Position numbers and translations under genes: made by a program. From Achromobacter mucicolens (GTDB lineage Bacteria; Pseudomonadota; Gammaproteobacteria; Burkholderiales; Burkholderiaceae_B), in contig NZ_CADIJP010000003.1 in NCBI RefSeq assembly GCF_902859725.1, forward strand, positions 248,001 through 312,000: a stretch of 64,000 nucleotides of DNA, in the 5' to 3' direction. Below, in pieces: positions 48,006-57,202 of the stretch (position 1 is its first letter; every line of letters starts with the position of its first letter). The notes beneath the pieces are model-generated. The model was not told the DNA's origin and made no database searches. It saw nothing but the letters and a program-made list of their open reading frames with translations.

Positions 48006-48941
48006 ATGAGAATTCCCGTCCAGAAGATTGAACAAGCCGCGCTGGAAATCATGCGCCGCGCTGCAATAGAAATCCCCAAGGACTACAAGGAAGGCATCCA
48101 GGCGCTCCAGAAAAAGGAAACCGGCAAGCTGCCGCGATTCGTCATCCACGCCATGATGGACAACTGGGAAGCCGCCGACCAGGACCGGCGCCCGATGTGC
48201 GCCGATACCGGACTGCCGCGCTATTACGTCAAGGTCGGCAACGAGGCATCCGTGGACGCCGGGTTCGTGGCCGTGGAACGTGCGCTGCGCCACGCCACGG
48301 CCGAAGGCACCGTCACCATCCCGCTGCGGCCGAATCGCGTGCATCCGCTCTGGCGCACCGACCACAACAACAACGTCGGCATCAACGCGCCGGAAATCGA
48401 ATGGTCGTTCGAACCGGACGCCGACTGGATCGAGATCACCACCGTGCACAAGGGCGGGCTTTTCGGCACCGACTACCGGATGCTGTTTCCGGGCGACGGC
48501 ATAGACGGCATCAAGCGTTTTGTGCTCGATACCCTGATCGCGTTCGGCAAGCGCGGGCTGGCCTGCCAGCCCGCCATCGTCGGCATCGGTCTGGGCGGCT
48601 CCAAGGACACGTGCATGCAGCTCGGCAAGCAGGCGGCCTGTCTGCGCACGGTGGGCGACCGCAATCCCGATCCCAAGGTGGCCGAGCTGGAGCTTGAACT
48701 GATGAAGCTTGGCAACTCGATCGGCATGGGCGCGATGGGCTTCGTCGGCACCGGCATGGTGGTCGACTGCCACATCGAATGCGGCTACACGCACACCGGC
48801 GGCATGCCCATCAGCCTGCATACGTTCTGTCTGTCTTCGCGCCGCGCCACCGCGCGAATTCATGCCAATGGAGAGATCCAGTACCGCACGGATCCCCAAT
48901 GGTTCACGCCCTACATGCGCCGGGAGACGGTCGAATGGTAA
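48006..48941 (+). CDS. Class I fumarase-type hydro-lyase, alpha subunit
   Basis: The protein has 311 residues. It matches the N-terminal (iron-sulfur) part of class I fumarases and tartrate dehydratase alpha (TtdA). Visible are the Cys ligand in PMCADTG, GGSKDTCMQLGKQAA, RNPDPKVAELELELMKLGNSIGMGAMGFVG and the GYTHTGGMPIS segment. With the next gene it forms a two-subunit 4Fe-4S enzyme adding or removing water from a dicarboxylate (fumarate, tartrate or a relative). It overlaps the beta gene by 7 bp. Confidence 0.85.
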   Translation: MRIPVQKIEQAALEIMRRAAIEIPKDYKEGIQALQKKETGKLPRFVIHAMMDNWEAADQDRRPMCADTGLPRYYVKVGNEASVDAGFVAVERALRHATAEGTVTIPLRPNRVHPLWRTDHNNNVGINAPEIEWSFEPDADWIEITTVHKGGLFGTDYRMLFPGDGIDGIKRFVLDTLIAFGKRGLACQPAIVGIGLGGSKDTCMQLGKQAACLRTVGDRNPDPKVAELELELMKLGNSIGMGAMGFVGTGMVVDCHIECGYTHTGGMPISLHTFCLSSRRATARIHANGEIQYRTDPQWFTPYMRRETVEW

Positions 48942-49615
48942 ACAACGACGACGACATCAAGGTCTTTCACCTGGATCTGCCCGCCAAGACGGAAGACATC
49001 GCCAAGCTTGAACTGGGATCGGCCGTGTACCTGAATGGCTTGGTGTACACGGCCCGCGAGGGCGTCTACAAGAAGGTGCTGGACGAGGGTCTGCCGCTGC
49101 CTGTGGATCTGCGGTCCGTCAGCAACGTCAACTTCCATTGCTCGCCCGCCGCCGCACCCGACGGCCACGGCGGCTACAACGTGGGCGCCGTCACCGCAAC
49201 CGCATCGTTCCGGTTCTCCAAATGGATTCCCCGGTGGCTCAGCGAGACCGGATGCCGAATCCTGATCGGCAAAGGCGGCATGCCCGCCGATGACTACAAG
49301 CAAGTGCTGGCGCCGGGCGGCGCCATCTACCTGACCACCGTCGGCTACGGCACGGGCGCGTTGCTGGGACGGGGCATCAAGCAGGTGCGCGAGGTGCACT
49401 GGCTGGATGAGCTTGGCATCGCGCAGGCCATGTGGCTGTTTGAAGTCAAGGACTTCGGGCCTTTCATCGTCGAAAGCGACCTGGACGGGAACTCGCTTTT
49501 TGCGCAGCACGCGGAAACGATCAACGCCGGCATCGAAAAGCTCTATGCCGGGTTGAAGCCGCCCGCCCTGCACCGCTACGGCGAGACCGACGACCGCAAG
49601 GACGAAGTGATGTAG
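48935..49615 (+). CDS. Class I fumarase-type hydro-lyase, beta subunit
   Basis: The protein has 226 residues from the ATG at 48935, inside the end of the alpha gene. It matches the C-terminal part of class I fumarases and TtdB: GSAVYLNGLVYTAREGVYKKVLDEG, NVGAVTATASFRF, ILIGKGGMPADDYK and FGPFIVESDLDGNSLF. It completes the active site with the alpha subunit. Its stop is 48 bp before the amidohydrolase-fold gene. Confidence 0.85.
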   Translation: MVNNDDDIKVFHLDLPAKTEDIAKLELGSAVYLNGLVYTAREGVYKKVLDEGLPLPVDLRSVSNVNFHCSPAAAPDGHGGYNVGAVTATASFRFSKWIPRWLSETGCRILIGKGGMPADDYKQVLAPGGAIYLTTVGYGTGALLGRGIKQVREVHWLDELGIAQAMWLFEVKDFGPFIVESDLDGNSLFAQHAETINAGIEKLYAGLKPPALHRYGETDDRKDEVM

Positions 49616-49663
49616 GCGCCGCCTTGCCGCGCCCCCAATCGGATTCCATTCAAAGAGACTGCG

Positions 49664-50497
49664 ATGATCATCGACTTTCGGCTTCGGCCGCCCGTGGGCG
49701 GCTTCCTGAACACGCTGATGTATTCAGCGGGCGAACGGCGCGACGGCTTCACGCGCACGGTGGGATTCGAACCCTCCAAGGCGGCGCAGCAGCAGTCGAT
49801 GGACCTGCTGCTGCAAGAAATGGAGGCGGCCCGCATCGACCGCGGCGTGGTGGTGGGCAGGCTGGCCGGCGTGCTGGGCAGCGTGTCCAACGACGACGTG
49901 CGCGGCATCGTGGCCGCACACCCGGACCGGTTCATCGGCGCGGCCTCGATCGACCCCACCGACCGGCGCAAGGCCTGCCAGACCATCAATCAGGCCATCG
50001 AAGACGGCTTCCGGCTCATCAACATCGAACCAGGCTCGTATCCGGTGCCCATGCACGCCGACGACCGGCGCCTCTATCCCATCTATGGCCATTGCGAAGA
50101 CGTCGGCGTGCCCGTGATCATGATGGTGGGCGGCACCGCAGGGCCCGACCTGAGCTATTCCGATCCGATACGGACCGATCGCGTCCTGACGGATTTTCCC
50201 AACCTCAATATCGTGGTCGCCCACGGCGGCTGGCCTTGGGTCAACGAAATCCTGCACCTGGGCTTCCGGCGGCCGAACCTGTGGCTGTCGCCCGACATGT
50301 ACTTTTCGCGCATGCCCGGCTGGGAGGAATACGTGAAGGCCGCCGACAGCTTTCTATCCGACCGGATGCTGTACGCCAGCTCGTTTCCCTTCTGTCCCGT
50401 GCAAGGGTACAAAGAGTGGTTTGAGCGCTTGCCGATCCGTGAGGAAAACCTCAAGAAGGTCATGGGAGGCAACGCCCGGCGGCTGCTCGGAATTTAG
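49664..50497 (+). CDS. Amidohydrolase_2-family protein lacking the HxH metal motif
   Basis: The protein has 277 residues of TIM-barrel type. Most members begin with a metal-binding HxH (IDxHxHxxP); here the start reads MIIDFRLRPPVGG. The later His of the family is kept (VVAHGGWPW), as is a C-terminal NARRLLGI. The DFRxRPP form recurs in a subgroup that I recall from Burkholderiales. Whether it binds metal and which lactone or carboxylate it acts on cannot be told. Its place in the block suggests it feeds the hydratase or dehydrogenase. Confidence 0.7.
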   Translation: MIIDFRLRPPVGGFLNTLMYSAGERRDGFTRTVGFEPSKAAQQQSMDLLLQEMEAARIDRGVVVGRLAGVLGSVSNDDVRGIVAAHPDRFIGAASIDPTDRRKACQTINQAIEDGFRLINIEPGSYPVPMHADDRRLYPIYGHCEDVGVPVIMMVGGTAGPDLSYSDPIRTDRVLTDFPNLNIVVAHGGWPWVNEILHLGFRRPNLWLSPDMYFSRMPGWEEYVKAADSFLSDRMLYASSFPFCPVQGYKEWFERLPIREENLKKVMGGNARRLLGI

Positions 50498-50549
50498 CGC
50501 CCGAACCCCGCGCGTTTCGCAACGCGCCCCCTACCAGGACGACTCTTGC

Positions 50550-51428
50550 ATGGACATCCGGACCCTCTACACGCTGATAGCGATCGCAGACCACGGCAGT
50601 TTCGCCGAGGCCGGCAACACGATCGGCCTGTCGCTGTCAGCCGTGAGCATGCAGGTCCGCGCGCTGGAGGATGAACTGGGCATCACGATCTTCGACCGCA
50701 GCCGCCGCCCGCCTATCCTGACGGACACGGGCCTCGCGCTGGTTCACCGGGCGCGCGACCTGATCACGCATTGGGAGAGCATGAGCGCCTCGCTCAAGAA
50801 GGGAACGTCGGCCGGCCTGCTCAAACTGGGCAGCGTGCACACCTGTGTGTCGGGCGTGCTGCCGCTGGCCTTGCGGCACCTGCAAAAGCAGGGGCATGGG
50901 CTGGAGGTTCACGTCACCACCGGGCTGACGCATGACCTGGAGCGGGCCATTTACCACCGCCAGCTCGATGTCGCCATCGTGACCGAGCCAGATGCGCCGC
51001 GCTCCGGCCTGGACTTCCTGCCCTTCGTTGAAGAAGAGCTTGTCGTCATCGCGCACCGGTCGGTGCAGGGCGCCAGCGACCAGGAAATCCTGGAGCAGAA
51101 CCCGTATGTGCGATTCAACCGCTCTGCCCGCGTCGGCCATCTGGTGCAGGAAGAAATGGTGCGCAGGCGCATCACGGTGCGATCGACCATGGAAATCGAC
51201 AACCTGGAAGGCGTCATTGCGATGGTGGCCAATGGCCTTGGCGCATCCGTGGTGCCGGCCAGGCGCGGCCGCAACGAGTTCCCGGCGGGAATCCGGGTCA
51301 CGCCGTTCGGCTCGCCGACCATCAAGCGCCGTCTGGGCATCCTGGCGCCCCAGGAGAATCCCCGATCGCATCTTTCGCAGTTGCTGCTCGACGCATTGAA
51401 GTCGGTCTGCGCCAGCCAGACCCGATGA
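50550..51428 (+). CDS. LysR-family regulator
   Basis: The protein has 292 residues from the ATG at 50550. An N-terminal winged helix-turn-helix (SFAEAGNTIGLSLSAVSMQVRALEDELGITIFDRS) is followed by an effector domain of LysR type (GLLKLGSVHTCVSGVLPLALRHL). It is encoded in the same direction as the dehydrogenase/fumarase genes, at the end of the block, and is a likely regulator of it or of the following TctC/TSUP genes. Confidence 0.87.
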   Translation: MDIRTLYTLIAIADHGSFAEAGNTIGLSLSAVSMQVRALEDELGITIFDRSRRPPILTDTGLALVHRARDLITHWESMSASLKKGTSAGLLKLGSVHTCVSGVLPLALRHLQKQGHGLEVHVTTGLTHDLERAIYHRQLDVAIVTEPDAPRSGLDFLPFVEEELVVIAHRSVQGASDQEILEQNPYVRFNRSARVGHLVQEEMVRRRITVRSTMEIDNLEGVIAMVANGLGASVVPARRGRNEFPAGIRVTPFGSPTIKRRLGILAPQENPRSHLSQLLLDALKSVCASQTR

Positions 51429-51463
51429 CGACGCGAGGCGCATCCCAATTCCTGATCCGCAGT

Positions 51464-51509
51464 ACGTAGCTCAGCAGTCCAGCAGTGCGTAACCCAGCAG
51501 TCCAGTAGT
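51464..51509. repeat. Two tandem 23-bp units
   Basis: The units at 51464-51486 and 51487-51509 share CGTA followed by CAGCAGTCCAG and end in AGT. They agree at about 19 of 23 positions. They lie between the LysR stop and the TctC gene and may be a slippage product or a binding array. No gene is present. Confidence 0.55.
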
Positions 51510-51641
51510 CCGCCAACAATCACCGCGACGCCCCAAAAAAAAATCGAGCCGACTGGCCCGAGGGACAGTTGCTGCCTGGCAAAACCCGCCCTTCCCGCAG
51601 ATCGGCGGGCCGCGCCTACCGCGAACGAAGGAGACAACACC

Positions 51642-52643
51642 GTGAAAGACGAAAATCAACCTGTGCATGGACGCCGCCGTCTCATCAAGGCCATGGGGTA
51701 TGGGCTGGCGCTGTCGCCCTGGCTGGCGGCGCCCGCGCGCGCGAACTGGCCATCGGACAAGGCCATCCGCATGGTCATCCCGTTCTCGGCGGGCGGCGCC
51801 ACCGATTTGCTGGGGCGCGCGCTCGCCTCCGAAATGGCCAAGGGCCTGAACCAGACCATCGTCGTCGAGAACCGCGCGGGCGCCGGCGGCAGCGTGGGCG
51901 CGCAGGCCGTGGCCGGGTCCCCCGCGGACGGCTATACGCTGTTGCTCGCTTCGGGAAGCATGTTCACCGTCAATCAGTTCATCTACAGCAAGCTGCCCTA
52001 CTCGCTCAACGACTTCAGCCTCATCGCCAAGGTCGCAAGCGGACCGATGGTCATCACCGTCAATGCCGAACTGCCTGTCAAGAACACGCGGGAACTCATC
52101 GCCTACGCCAAGGCGCGGCCGGGCAAGCTCAGCTTTTCGTCCGCCGGTGTCGGGAGCCAGACGCATATGGCTGGCGAAGCCTTTACCGACGCTGCCGGGA
52201 TTGACCTCATGCACGTCCCGTACAAGGGCGAAGGGCCCGGCTACACGGACCTGATGGCCGGAATCATCCAGGTGGCCGTCGGCAATATCAATGCGATTGC
52301 GCCGCTGCTCAAGGGCGGGCGCCTGCGCGCGCTTTCCGTCACGGGCAAGGAGCGCGCGGCCTTGCTGCCCGGCGTGCCGACCACCGCCGAAGACGGCGTG
52401 CCCGGCTTCGAGTTCACCGGCTGGTTCGCGCTGATGGCGCCTGCCGGCACGCCGCAAGCCGCGATAGACCGGCTGCTCGCGGTGGCCAACCAGGCCGTTG
52501 AGCAACCTGGCTTGAAGCGGTACCTTCAAGACCAGGGCATGGCCCCCACCATCGTGCCTGGCGCGGCGCTGCAAAAGGAGATTGCGGCGGAGTCCGCCAA
52601 ATGGCAGGCTCTCGTGCAAAAGAAAGGCATCACCGCCAGCTGA
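51642..52643 (+). CDS. Bug/TctC family periplasmic solute receptor
   Basis: The protein has 333 residues with a long Tat-like signal (HGRRRLIKAMGYGLALSP, cut near PARA). Bug motifs are present: RMVIPFSAGGATDLLGRALA, VVENRAGAGGSVGAQAV and PADGYTLLLAS. It should bind a carboxylate in the periplasm. No TctA/TctB permease is encoded nearby. A TSUP-family transporter follows 62 bp downstream in the same direction. Confidence 0.85.
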   Translation: MKDENQPVHGRRRLIKAMGYGLALSPWLAAPARANWPSDKAIRMVIPFSAGGATDLLGRALASEMAKGLNQTIVVENRAGAGGSVGAQAVAGSPADGYTLLLASGSMFTVNQFIYSKLPYSLNDFSLIAKVASGPMVITVNAELPVKNTRELIAYAKARPGKLSFSSAGVGSQTHMAGEAFTDAAGIDLMHVPYKGEGPGYTDLMAGIIQVAVGNINAIAPLLKGGRLRALSVTGKERAALLPGVPTTAEDGVPGFEFTGWFALMAPAGTPQAAIDRLLAVANQAVEQPGLKRYLQDQGMAPTIVPGAALQKEIAAESAKWQALVQKKGITAS

Positions 52644-52705
52644 ACATCCGCAGGGCTTCGTTGCGCTCCAGCCCTGCTTCGCCCATCGAGGTGCCGTTTC
52701 CACCC

Positions 52706-53455
52706 ATGCCCACCGAATCGCTTGCGTTTGTCATCCCCGTCATCTTCGTCGCCTACACGGTCTTCGGGATGACGGGATTCGGCGCGGCCATGGTCGCCGT
52801 GCCTGTGCTGGTCCAATTCATTCCCCTGCAACTGGCCGTGCCGCTGGTCGTGCTGTTTGACCTGACCTGCACGGCCCTGGTCGGCGGCAGAAACTGGAGA
52901 CGCGTCAGCCTGGCCGAATTCAAGCGTCTGCTGCCCTGGATGCTGCTGGGCATCGCGCTGGGCGTCACGCTGCTGCGCGACGCCGGGGCCCGCTGGCCCC
53001 TGATCCTTCTGGGCGCGTTCGTCCTAGTCGTGTGCATCCAGGGCCTGCGCGGCGCCCGGGGCGGCGCCAAACCGCCACTCAAGCCCTTCTGGGCGTTTCC
53101 GTTCGGGGTGTTCGGCGGCGTCTTCAGCGCGCTGTTCGGCACCGGCGGCCCCATCTACACGATCTACCTCTCGCGACGCCTGGACGCGCTGGAGCAATTC
53201 CGGGCAACCATTTCGGTCGTGATCCTGCTGAGCGGGATCGTGCGGGCCGCAGCGTTCGGGGCCGCGGGGATGTACTCCAATCCGGACATCCTGCGCGCCG
53301 CCGCGGTGCTCCTGCCCGTCGCGCTCATCGGCCTGTACGCGGGCTCGCGCTTCAGAACGCGCGTCTCTCCCGAACTGCTGAAGCGATCCATCTTCGTGCT
53401 GCTTGCGATCGCGGGCGCCGGTGCGATCTACCGCGGGTGGATGTCGCCCGCATGA
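52706..53455 (+). CDS. TSUP (TauE/SafE) family membrane transporter
   Basis: The protein has 249 residues from the ATG at 52706, with about seven helices. TVFGMTGFGAAMVAVPVL and the half-repeat FGVFGGVFSALFGTGGPIYTIYL are the two TSUP signature segments. Family members move sulfite, sulfonates or organic anions. Its partner here may be the TctC receptor upstream. Confidence 0.8.
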   Translation: MPTESLAFVIPVIFVAYTVFGMTGFGAAMVAVPVLVQFIPLQLAVPLVVLFDLTCTALVGGRNWRRVSLAEFKRLLPWMLLGIALGVTLLRDAGARWPLILLGAFVLVVCIQGLRGARGGAKPPLKPFWAFPFGVFGGVFSALFGTGGPIYTIYLSRRLDALEQFRATISVVILLSGIVRAAAFGAAGMYSNPDILRAAAVLLPVALIGLYAGSRFRTRVSPELLKRSIFVLLAIAGAGAIYRGWMSPA

Positions 53456-53529
53456 GCGGCATCGCGCCGCGCGGGCTGGCGACGCGCGGCGCGGGCAGGC
53501 GGCCGCGTTCGAGCCGCCCGCTACCACGG

Positions 53530-55059
53530 TCACTTCGCCGTCGGCATCGCGAACTCGGCGCCCTTGCCGATGCTCTCCGGCCAGCGCTGCATGATCGACT
53601 TCTGGCGGGTGTAGAACCGCACGCCTTCTTCGCCATAGGCATGCATGTCGCCAAAGAGGCTGCGCTTCCAGCCGCCAAAGCCGTGCCAGGCCATCGGGAC
53701 GGGAATGGGCACATTGATGCCCACCATGCCCACCTCGATGCGCCGGCCGAATTCGCGCGCCACGTTGCCGTCCCGCGTAAAGCAGGCGACGCCGTTGCCG
53801 AACTCATGCGCGTTGATGAGGTCCACGGCTTCCTTCAGGTCCTTGACCCGCACGCAGCCCAGGACCGGACCGAATATTTCTTCCTTGTAGATGCGCATGT
53901 CGGGCGTGACGTGGTCGAACAACGTGCCGCCCATCCAGAAGCCGTCGCCGCACCCCTCGCCTGCCTGCGTGCCGTTGAAGCCTCGGCCATCGACCAGCAG
54001 CTTCGCGCCCTCCGCTTCTCCCTGCGCGATGTAGCCGCTGATGCGCTCGTGCGCGGCGCGGGTCACGATTGGTCCCATTTCGGCGGCCGGGTTCTCGCCG
54101 TCCAGCACCTTCAAGGCCTTTGTGCGCTCGATCAGCCTGGGCAGGAGGCGGTCGGCCACGTCGCCCACCAGCACGGCCACGCTGATCGCCATGCACCGCT
54201 CGCCCGCCGATCCGTAGCCGGCGCCGATCAAGGCGTCCACGGCCTGGTCGATATCGGCATCGGGCATCACCACCATATGGTTCTTCGCGCCACCCAGCGC
54301 CTGCACGCGCTTGCCCAGGCGGGCACCCGTCTCATAGATGTAGTTGGCGATCGGCGTGGATCCGACAAAGCTCACCGCCTTCACGCCGGGATGCGTGAGC
54401 AGCGCGTCCACGGCGACCTTGTCGCCCTGCACCACGTTGAACACGCCATCGGGCAGACCTGCCTCGCGCAGCAGTTCGGCGATGCGCAGCGACGGACTGG
54501 GATCCGTCGGGCTGGGTTTGAGCACGAACGTGTTGCCCGCGGCGATCGCCACCGGAAACATCCACATCGGCACCATCACCGGAAAATTGAAAGGCGTGAT
54601 GCCGGCCACGACGCCCAGCGGCTGGCGCAACGTCCAGTTGTCGATGCCGGTGGACACCTGTTCGGTATGCGCGCCCTTGAGCAGTTGCGGAATGCCGCAG
54701 GCGAACTCCACAATGTCGATGCCGCGCGCGACTTCGCCTTGCGCATCGCTGAACACCTTGCCGTGCTCGGCGGTGATCAGGTGAGCGAGCTCGTCGCGGT
54801 GGCGGTTCAGCAGTTCAAGAAATCTGAACAACACGCGCGCACGGCGGATCGGCGGCGTGTCGGCCCATGCCGGGAAAGCGGCCTGCGCGCTGGCCACCGC
54901 GCGCTGCACCTCGTCGGGCGTGGCCAGCGTGACGTGCCGGGTGACGACGCCCGTGGCCGGATTGAAGATGGGCTGGCGCGCGCCTGTCCCATCGACGCGG
55001 CTTCCGGCGATAAAGTGTCCGGCAATGGATTCGGCGGCGCTGCGCGGGGTTGCATGCAT
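53530..55059 (-). CDS. mmsA: CoA-acylating methylmalonate-semialdehyde dehydrogenase
   Basis: The protein has 509 residues of the aldehyde dehydrogenase family. The catalytic Cys is C289 in [10 protein letters not shown], and the family-specific Asn replaces the usual general-base Glu (GGAKNH, N260); both mark the CoA-dependent MMSDH group. [14 protein letters not shown] and [13 protein letters not shown] are also typical. It converts malonate or methylmalonate semialdehyde to acetyl- or propionyl-CoA in valine, inositol or beta-alanine breakdown. It is divergent from a LysR gene that may control it. Confidence 0.87.
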   Translation of the reverse strand: MHATPRSAAESIAGHFIAGSRVDGTGARQPIFNPATGVVTRHVTLATPDEVQRAVASAQAAFPAWADTPPIRRARVLFRFLELLNRHRDELAHLITAEHGKVFSDAQGEVARGIDIVEFACGIPQLLKGAHTEQVSTGIDNWTLRQPLGVVAGITPFNFPVMVPMWMFPVAIAAGNTFVLKPSPTDPSPSLRIAELLREAGLPDGVFNVVQGDKVAVDALLTHPGVKAVSFVGSTPIANYIYETGARLGKRVQALGGAKNHMVVMPDADIDQAVDALIGAGYGSAGERCMAISVAVLVGDVADRLLPRLIERTKALKVLDGENPAAEMGPIVTRAAHERISGYIAQGEAEGAKLLVDGRGFNGTQAGEGCGDGFWMGGTLFDHVTPDMRIYKEEIFGPVLGCVRVKDLKEAVDLINAHEFGNGVACFTRDGNVAREFGRRIEVGMVGINVPIPVPMAWHGFGGWKRSLFGDMHAYGEEGVRFYTRQKSIMQRWPESIGKGAEFAMPTAK

Positions 55060-55084
55060 GGTGTTCTCCTGTGCTCAAGCGTGA

Positions 55085-55102
55085 AGTGCGGGTGCTGGCA
55101 CT
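55085..55102. promoter_or_regulatory. Possible LysR-type binding site
   Basis: AGTGC, 8 bp, GCACT is an inverted repeat of the LysR T-N11-A kind in the 107-bp gap between mmsA and the divergent lysR gene. It is the only such dyad noticed there. Confidence 0.35.
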
Positions 55103-55166
55103 ATGTCGTGCCGCCCGCCGCCCGTCGAGCCCAGAAGGCTGGAATCAGTGTTTGCGGTTCTGAACA

Positions 55167-56141
55167 ATGGAAATTGGCATGACAAAGACAAGACGCCTGG
55201 AAGACCTGTGGTCGCACATTCACTGCCTGGGCGTGCTGGCCGACACGGGAAGCTTCACGGCCGCCGCGCGCCGGCTGCAGATCAGCAAGGCGTCGGTCAG
55301 CCAGCGCATCGTGGAGCTGGAACAGGCGGCCGGCGTTCCCCTCGTGCGGCGAACGACGCGCAGTGTCAGCCTGACCGAGGCGGGGGCAAGCCTGGTCGAC
55401 CACACGGCGTCGGCCTACCAGCGCATCGAAGAAGGTTTTTCCGCGGTTCGCGATTTGTCCGACGGCCCGCGCGGCGTGTTGTCCGTGACGGCGCCCGTCG
55501 CCTTGGGGCGCCAGGTCATCGCGCCGCTGATACCCGGTTTCCTTGCGCGCTTTCCGGACGTCCGGATTCAGCTTGAGCTGAGCGACCACCTGGCGTCCCT
55601 GGCCACCGAGGGATTCGACCTGGCGATCCGGCATGTTGCCGGCGTGCCCGACACCCATGTCGCCTCGTTGATCTGCGAGACGCGCTCGGTCCTCGTCGCC
55701 ACGCCGCAGTACCTGGCGGCGCACGGCACGCCGCGCACGCCCACGGATCTGGAGGGCCACAATTGCCTGCACTACCTGCGCCGCAGCGGCGGCGCGACCT
55801 GGTCATTCGAATCGCTTGATGGGGACAAGCGCATCGCCGTGCCGGTGCGCGGCAGCTTCACGGCCAACAACAGCGAAGTCTTGCGGGAAGCGGCCGCCGG
55901 CTCGGTCGGCATCGCGCTGCTTCCGGATTTCAGCGCGGGCCAGGCGTTGCAGCGCGGCACGCTGGTCGAGGTCCTGCCAGGATGGCGCGTCGTCGGCGAC
56001 TATGCCGAACGGCTCTATGCGGTCAGGCCCTACACGCCCCGCGTGCCCCTGACCGTGACCTCGTTCGTCCAGTATCTGCGCCAGGCGATTCCGGCCGCCG
56101 AAGGCCTGGCGGCCGGAATCGCCCCGCAAGCCAACGGCTAA
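55167..56141 (+). CDS. LysR-family regulator
   Basis: The protein has 324 residues from the ATG at 55167 (a second ATG at 55179). The winged helix-turn-helix is SFTAAARRLQISKASVSQRIVELEQAAGVPLVRRTTR. The effector domain starts near GVLSVTAPVALGRQVIAPLIPGFL, the pattern of the large DsdC/AaeR-like branch. It is divergent from mmsA, and its 3' end overlaps that of the convergent TctC gene by 4 bp. Confidence 0.87.
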   Translation: MEIGMTKTRRLEDLWSHIHCLGVLADTGSFTAAARRLQISKASVSQRIVELEQAAGVPLVRRTTRSVSLTEAGASLVDHTASAYQRIEEGFSAVRDLSDGPRGVLSVTAPVALGRQVIAPLIPGFLARFPDVRIQLELSDHLASLATEGFDLAIRHVAGVPDTHVASLICETRSVLVATPQYLAAHGTPRTPTDLEGHNCLHYLRRSGGATWSFESLDGDKRIAVPVRGSFTANNSEVLREAAAGSVGIALLPDFSAGQALQRGTLVEVLPGWRVVGDYAERLYAVRPYTPRVPLTVTSFVQYLRQAIPAAEGLAAGIAPQANG

Positions 56142-57139
56142 TTGACCTGCAGCCCCGCCTTGGCCACCAGCTCGGCGTAAATGGTGGCGCCCTGATCGAC
56201 GTACTTTGCCGTATCGGCAGGCGACAACACATGAGGAATGCCGCCGAAGTTGGCGTTGCCCTCGATCCATTTCGGGTCCTTCGAAATCTGCTGAAGCGCG
56301 GAGGCCCACTTATCCACCGCTTCGGCGCTCATGCCCGGCGGCCCGAACAGCCCGCTCCAGCCGATGACGGCCTCAAGCTGCGGCAGGTTCGATTCGCGTG
56401 CGGTCGGAATGTCCGGAAACTGCGCAAGGCGTTCCGGCGTCGTCGTCAGCAAGGCGCGCAACTTTCCGCCCGCAAGAATTCCGGTCATCGAGCTCAAGTT
56501 GTTGCAGGCGAAGTCCACATCGCGGCTCAGCACCGCCATCGCCACCTCGCTGCCGCCCTTGTACGGAACGCTGACGGCCGCGTCGGGCTTCAGTCCCAGA
56601 CTGCTTAGCAGCAGTTGCGGGGCAAGGTTCTGCACGGTCGCGGGGCCGGAATGGCTGTAGTTCAGCTTGCCGGGCCTGGCCTTCAATGCCTGGGACAGGT
56701 CGCCGATGGTCCGATAGGTGCTATCCGGATGCACCACACAGACGACGGGGTTCAGCTCCAGCAGCCCGATGAACGTGAAATCCTTCGAGGTATAGGGCGT
56801 TGTCTTGGGCTGCAACGCGGGCAGGAGGACCTGGGAACCGATGCGGCCCATCAGCAGCGTGTACCCGTCGGGCGCCGCGTTCTTGACCGCGGCCGATCCG
56901 ATCGCGCCGTTGGCGCCGGCCTTGTTGACCACGACCACCGGCTGCCCCAGAACGCCTTGCGCGGCGGCGGACAGATTGCGCGCCGCCATGTCGGCGTCGC
57001 CGCCCACGCTGAAGGGCACGATGAGCTGGATCGGTTTGGCTGGGTAAGCCTGGGCGGCGGCCAGCCCGGGAAGGGTGAGAAGCAGGCAAAACGCGGCGCG
57101 AGCGGACCCGCCCGGGCGCATGCCGGTGAGGCTGATCAT
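56138..57139 (-). CDS. Bug/TctC family periplasmic solute receptor
   Basis: The protein has 333 residues with a signal peptide (AAFCLLLTLPGLAAAQA). Motifs IQLIVPFSVGGDADMAARN, VVNKAGANGAIGSAAV and PDGYTLLMGR place it in the Bug family. Its gene is 63 bp downstream of the TPP-enzyme gene and probably shares that transcript. The ligand is unknown; a keto acid used by the TPP enzyme is a possible guess. Confidence 0.84.
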   Translation of the reverse strand: MISLTGMRPGGSARAAFCLLLTLPGLAAAQAYPAKPIQLIVPFSVGGDADMAARNLSAAAQGVLGQPVVVVNKAGANGAIGSAAVKNAAPDGYTLLMGRIGSQVLLPALQPKTTPYTSKDFTFIGLLELNPVVCVVHPDSTYRTIGDLSQALKARPGKLNYSHSGPATVQNLAPQLLLSSLGLKPDAAVSVPYKGGSEVAMAVLSRDVDFACNNLSSMTGILAGGKLRALLTTTPERLAQFPDIPTARESNLPQLEAVIGWSGLFGPPGMSAEAVDKWASALQQISKDPKWIEGNANFGGIPHVLSPADTAKYVDQGATIYAELVAKAGLQVN

Positions 57140-57202
57140 GGGATGTCTCCTGTTCGTTCTACGGGACGAAACCGGACTGCGGCGACGCTCGATGCCTTGA
57201 GC

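Noticed and set aside
53032-55182. A plus-strand open frame of 716 codons opposite mmsA
   Set aside because: It is a GC shadow; mmsA has all its catalytic motifs on the other strand.
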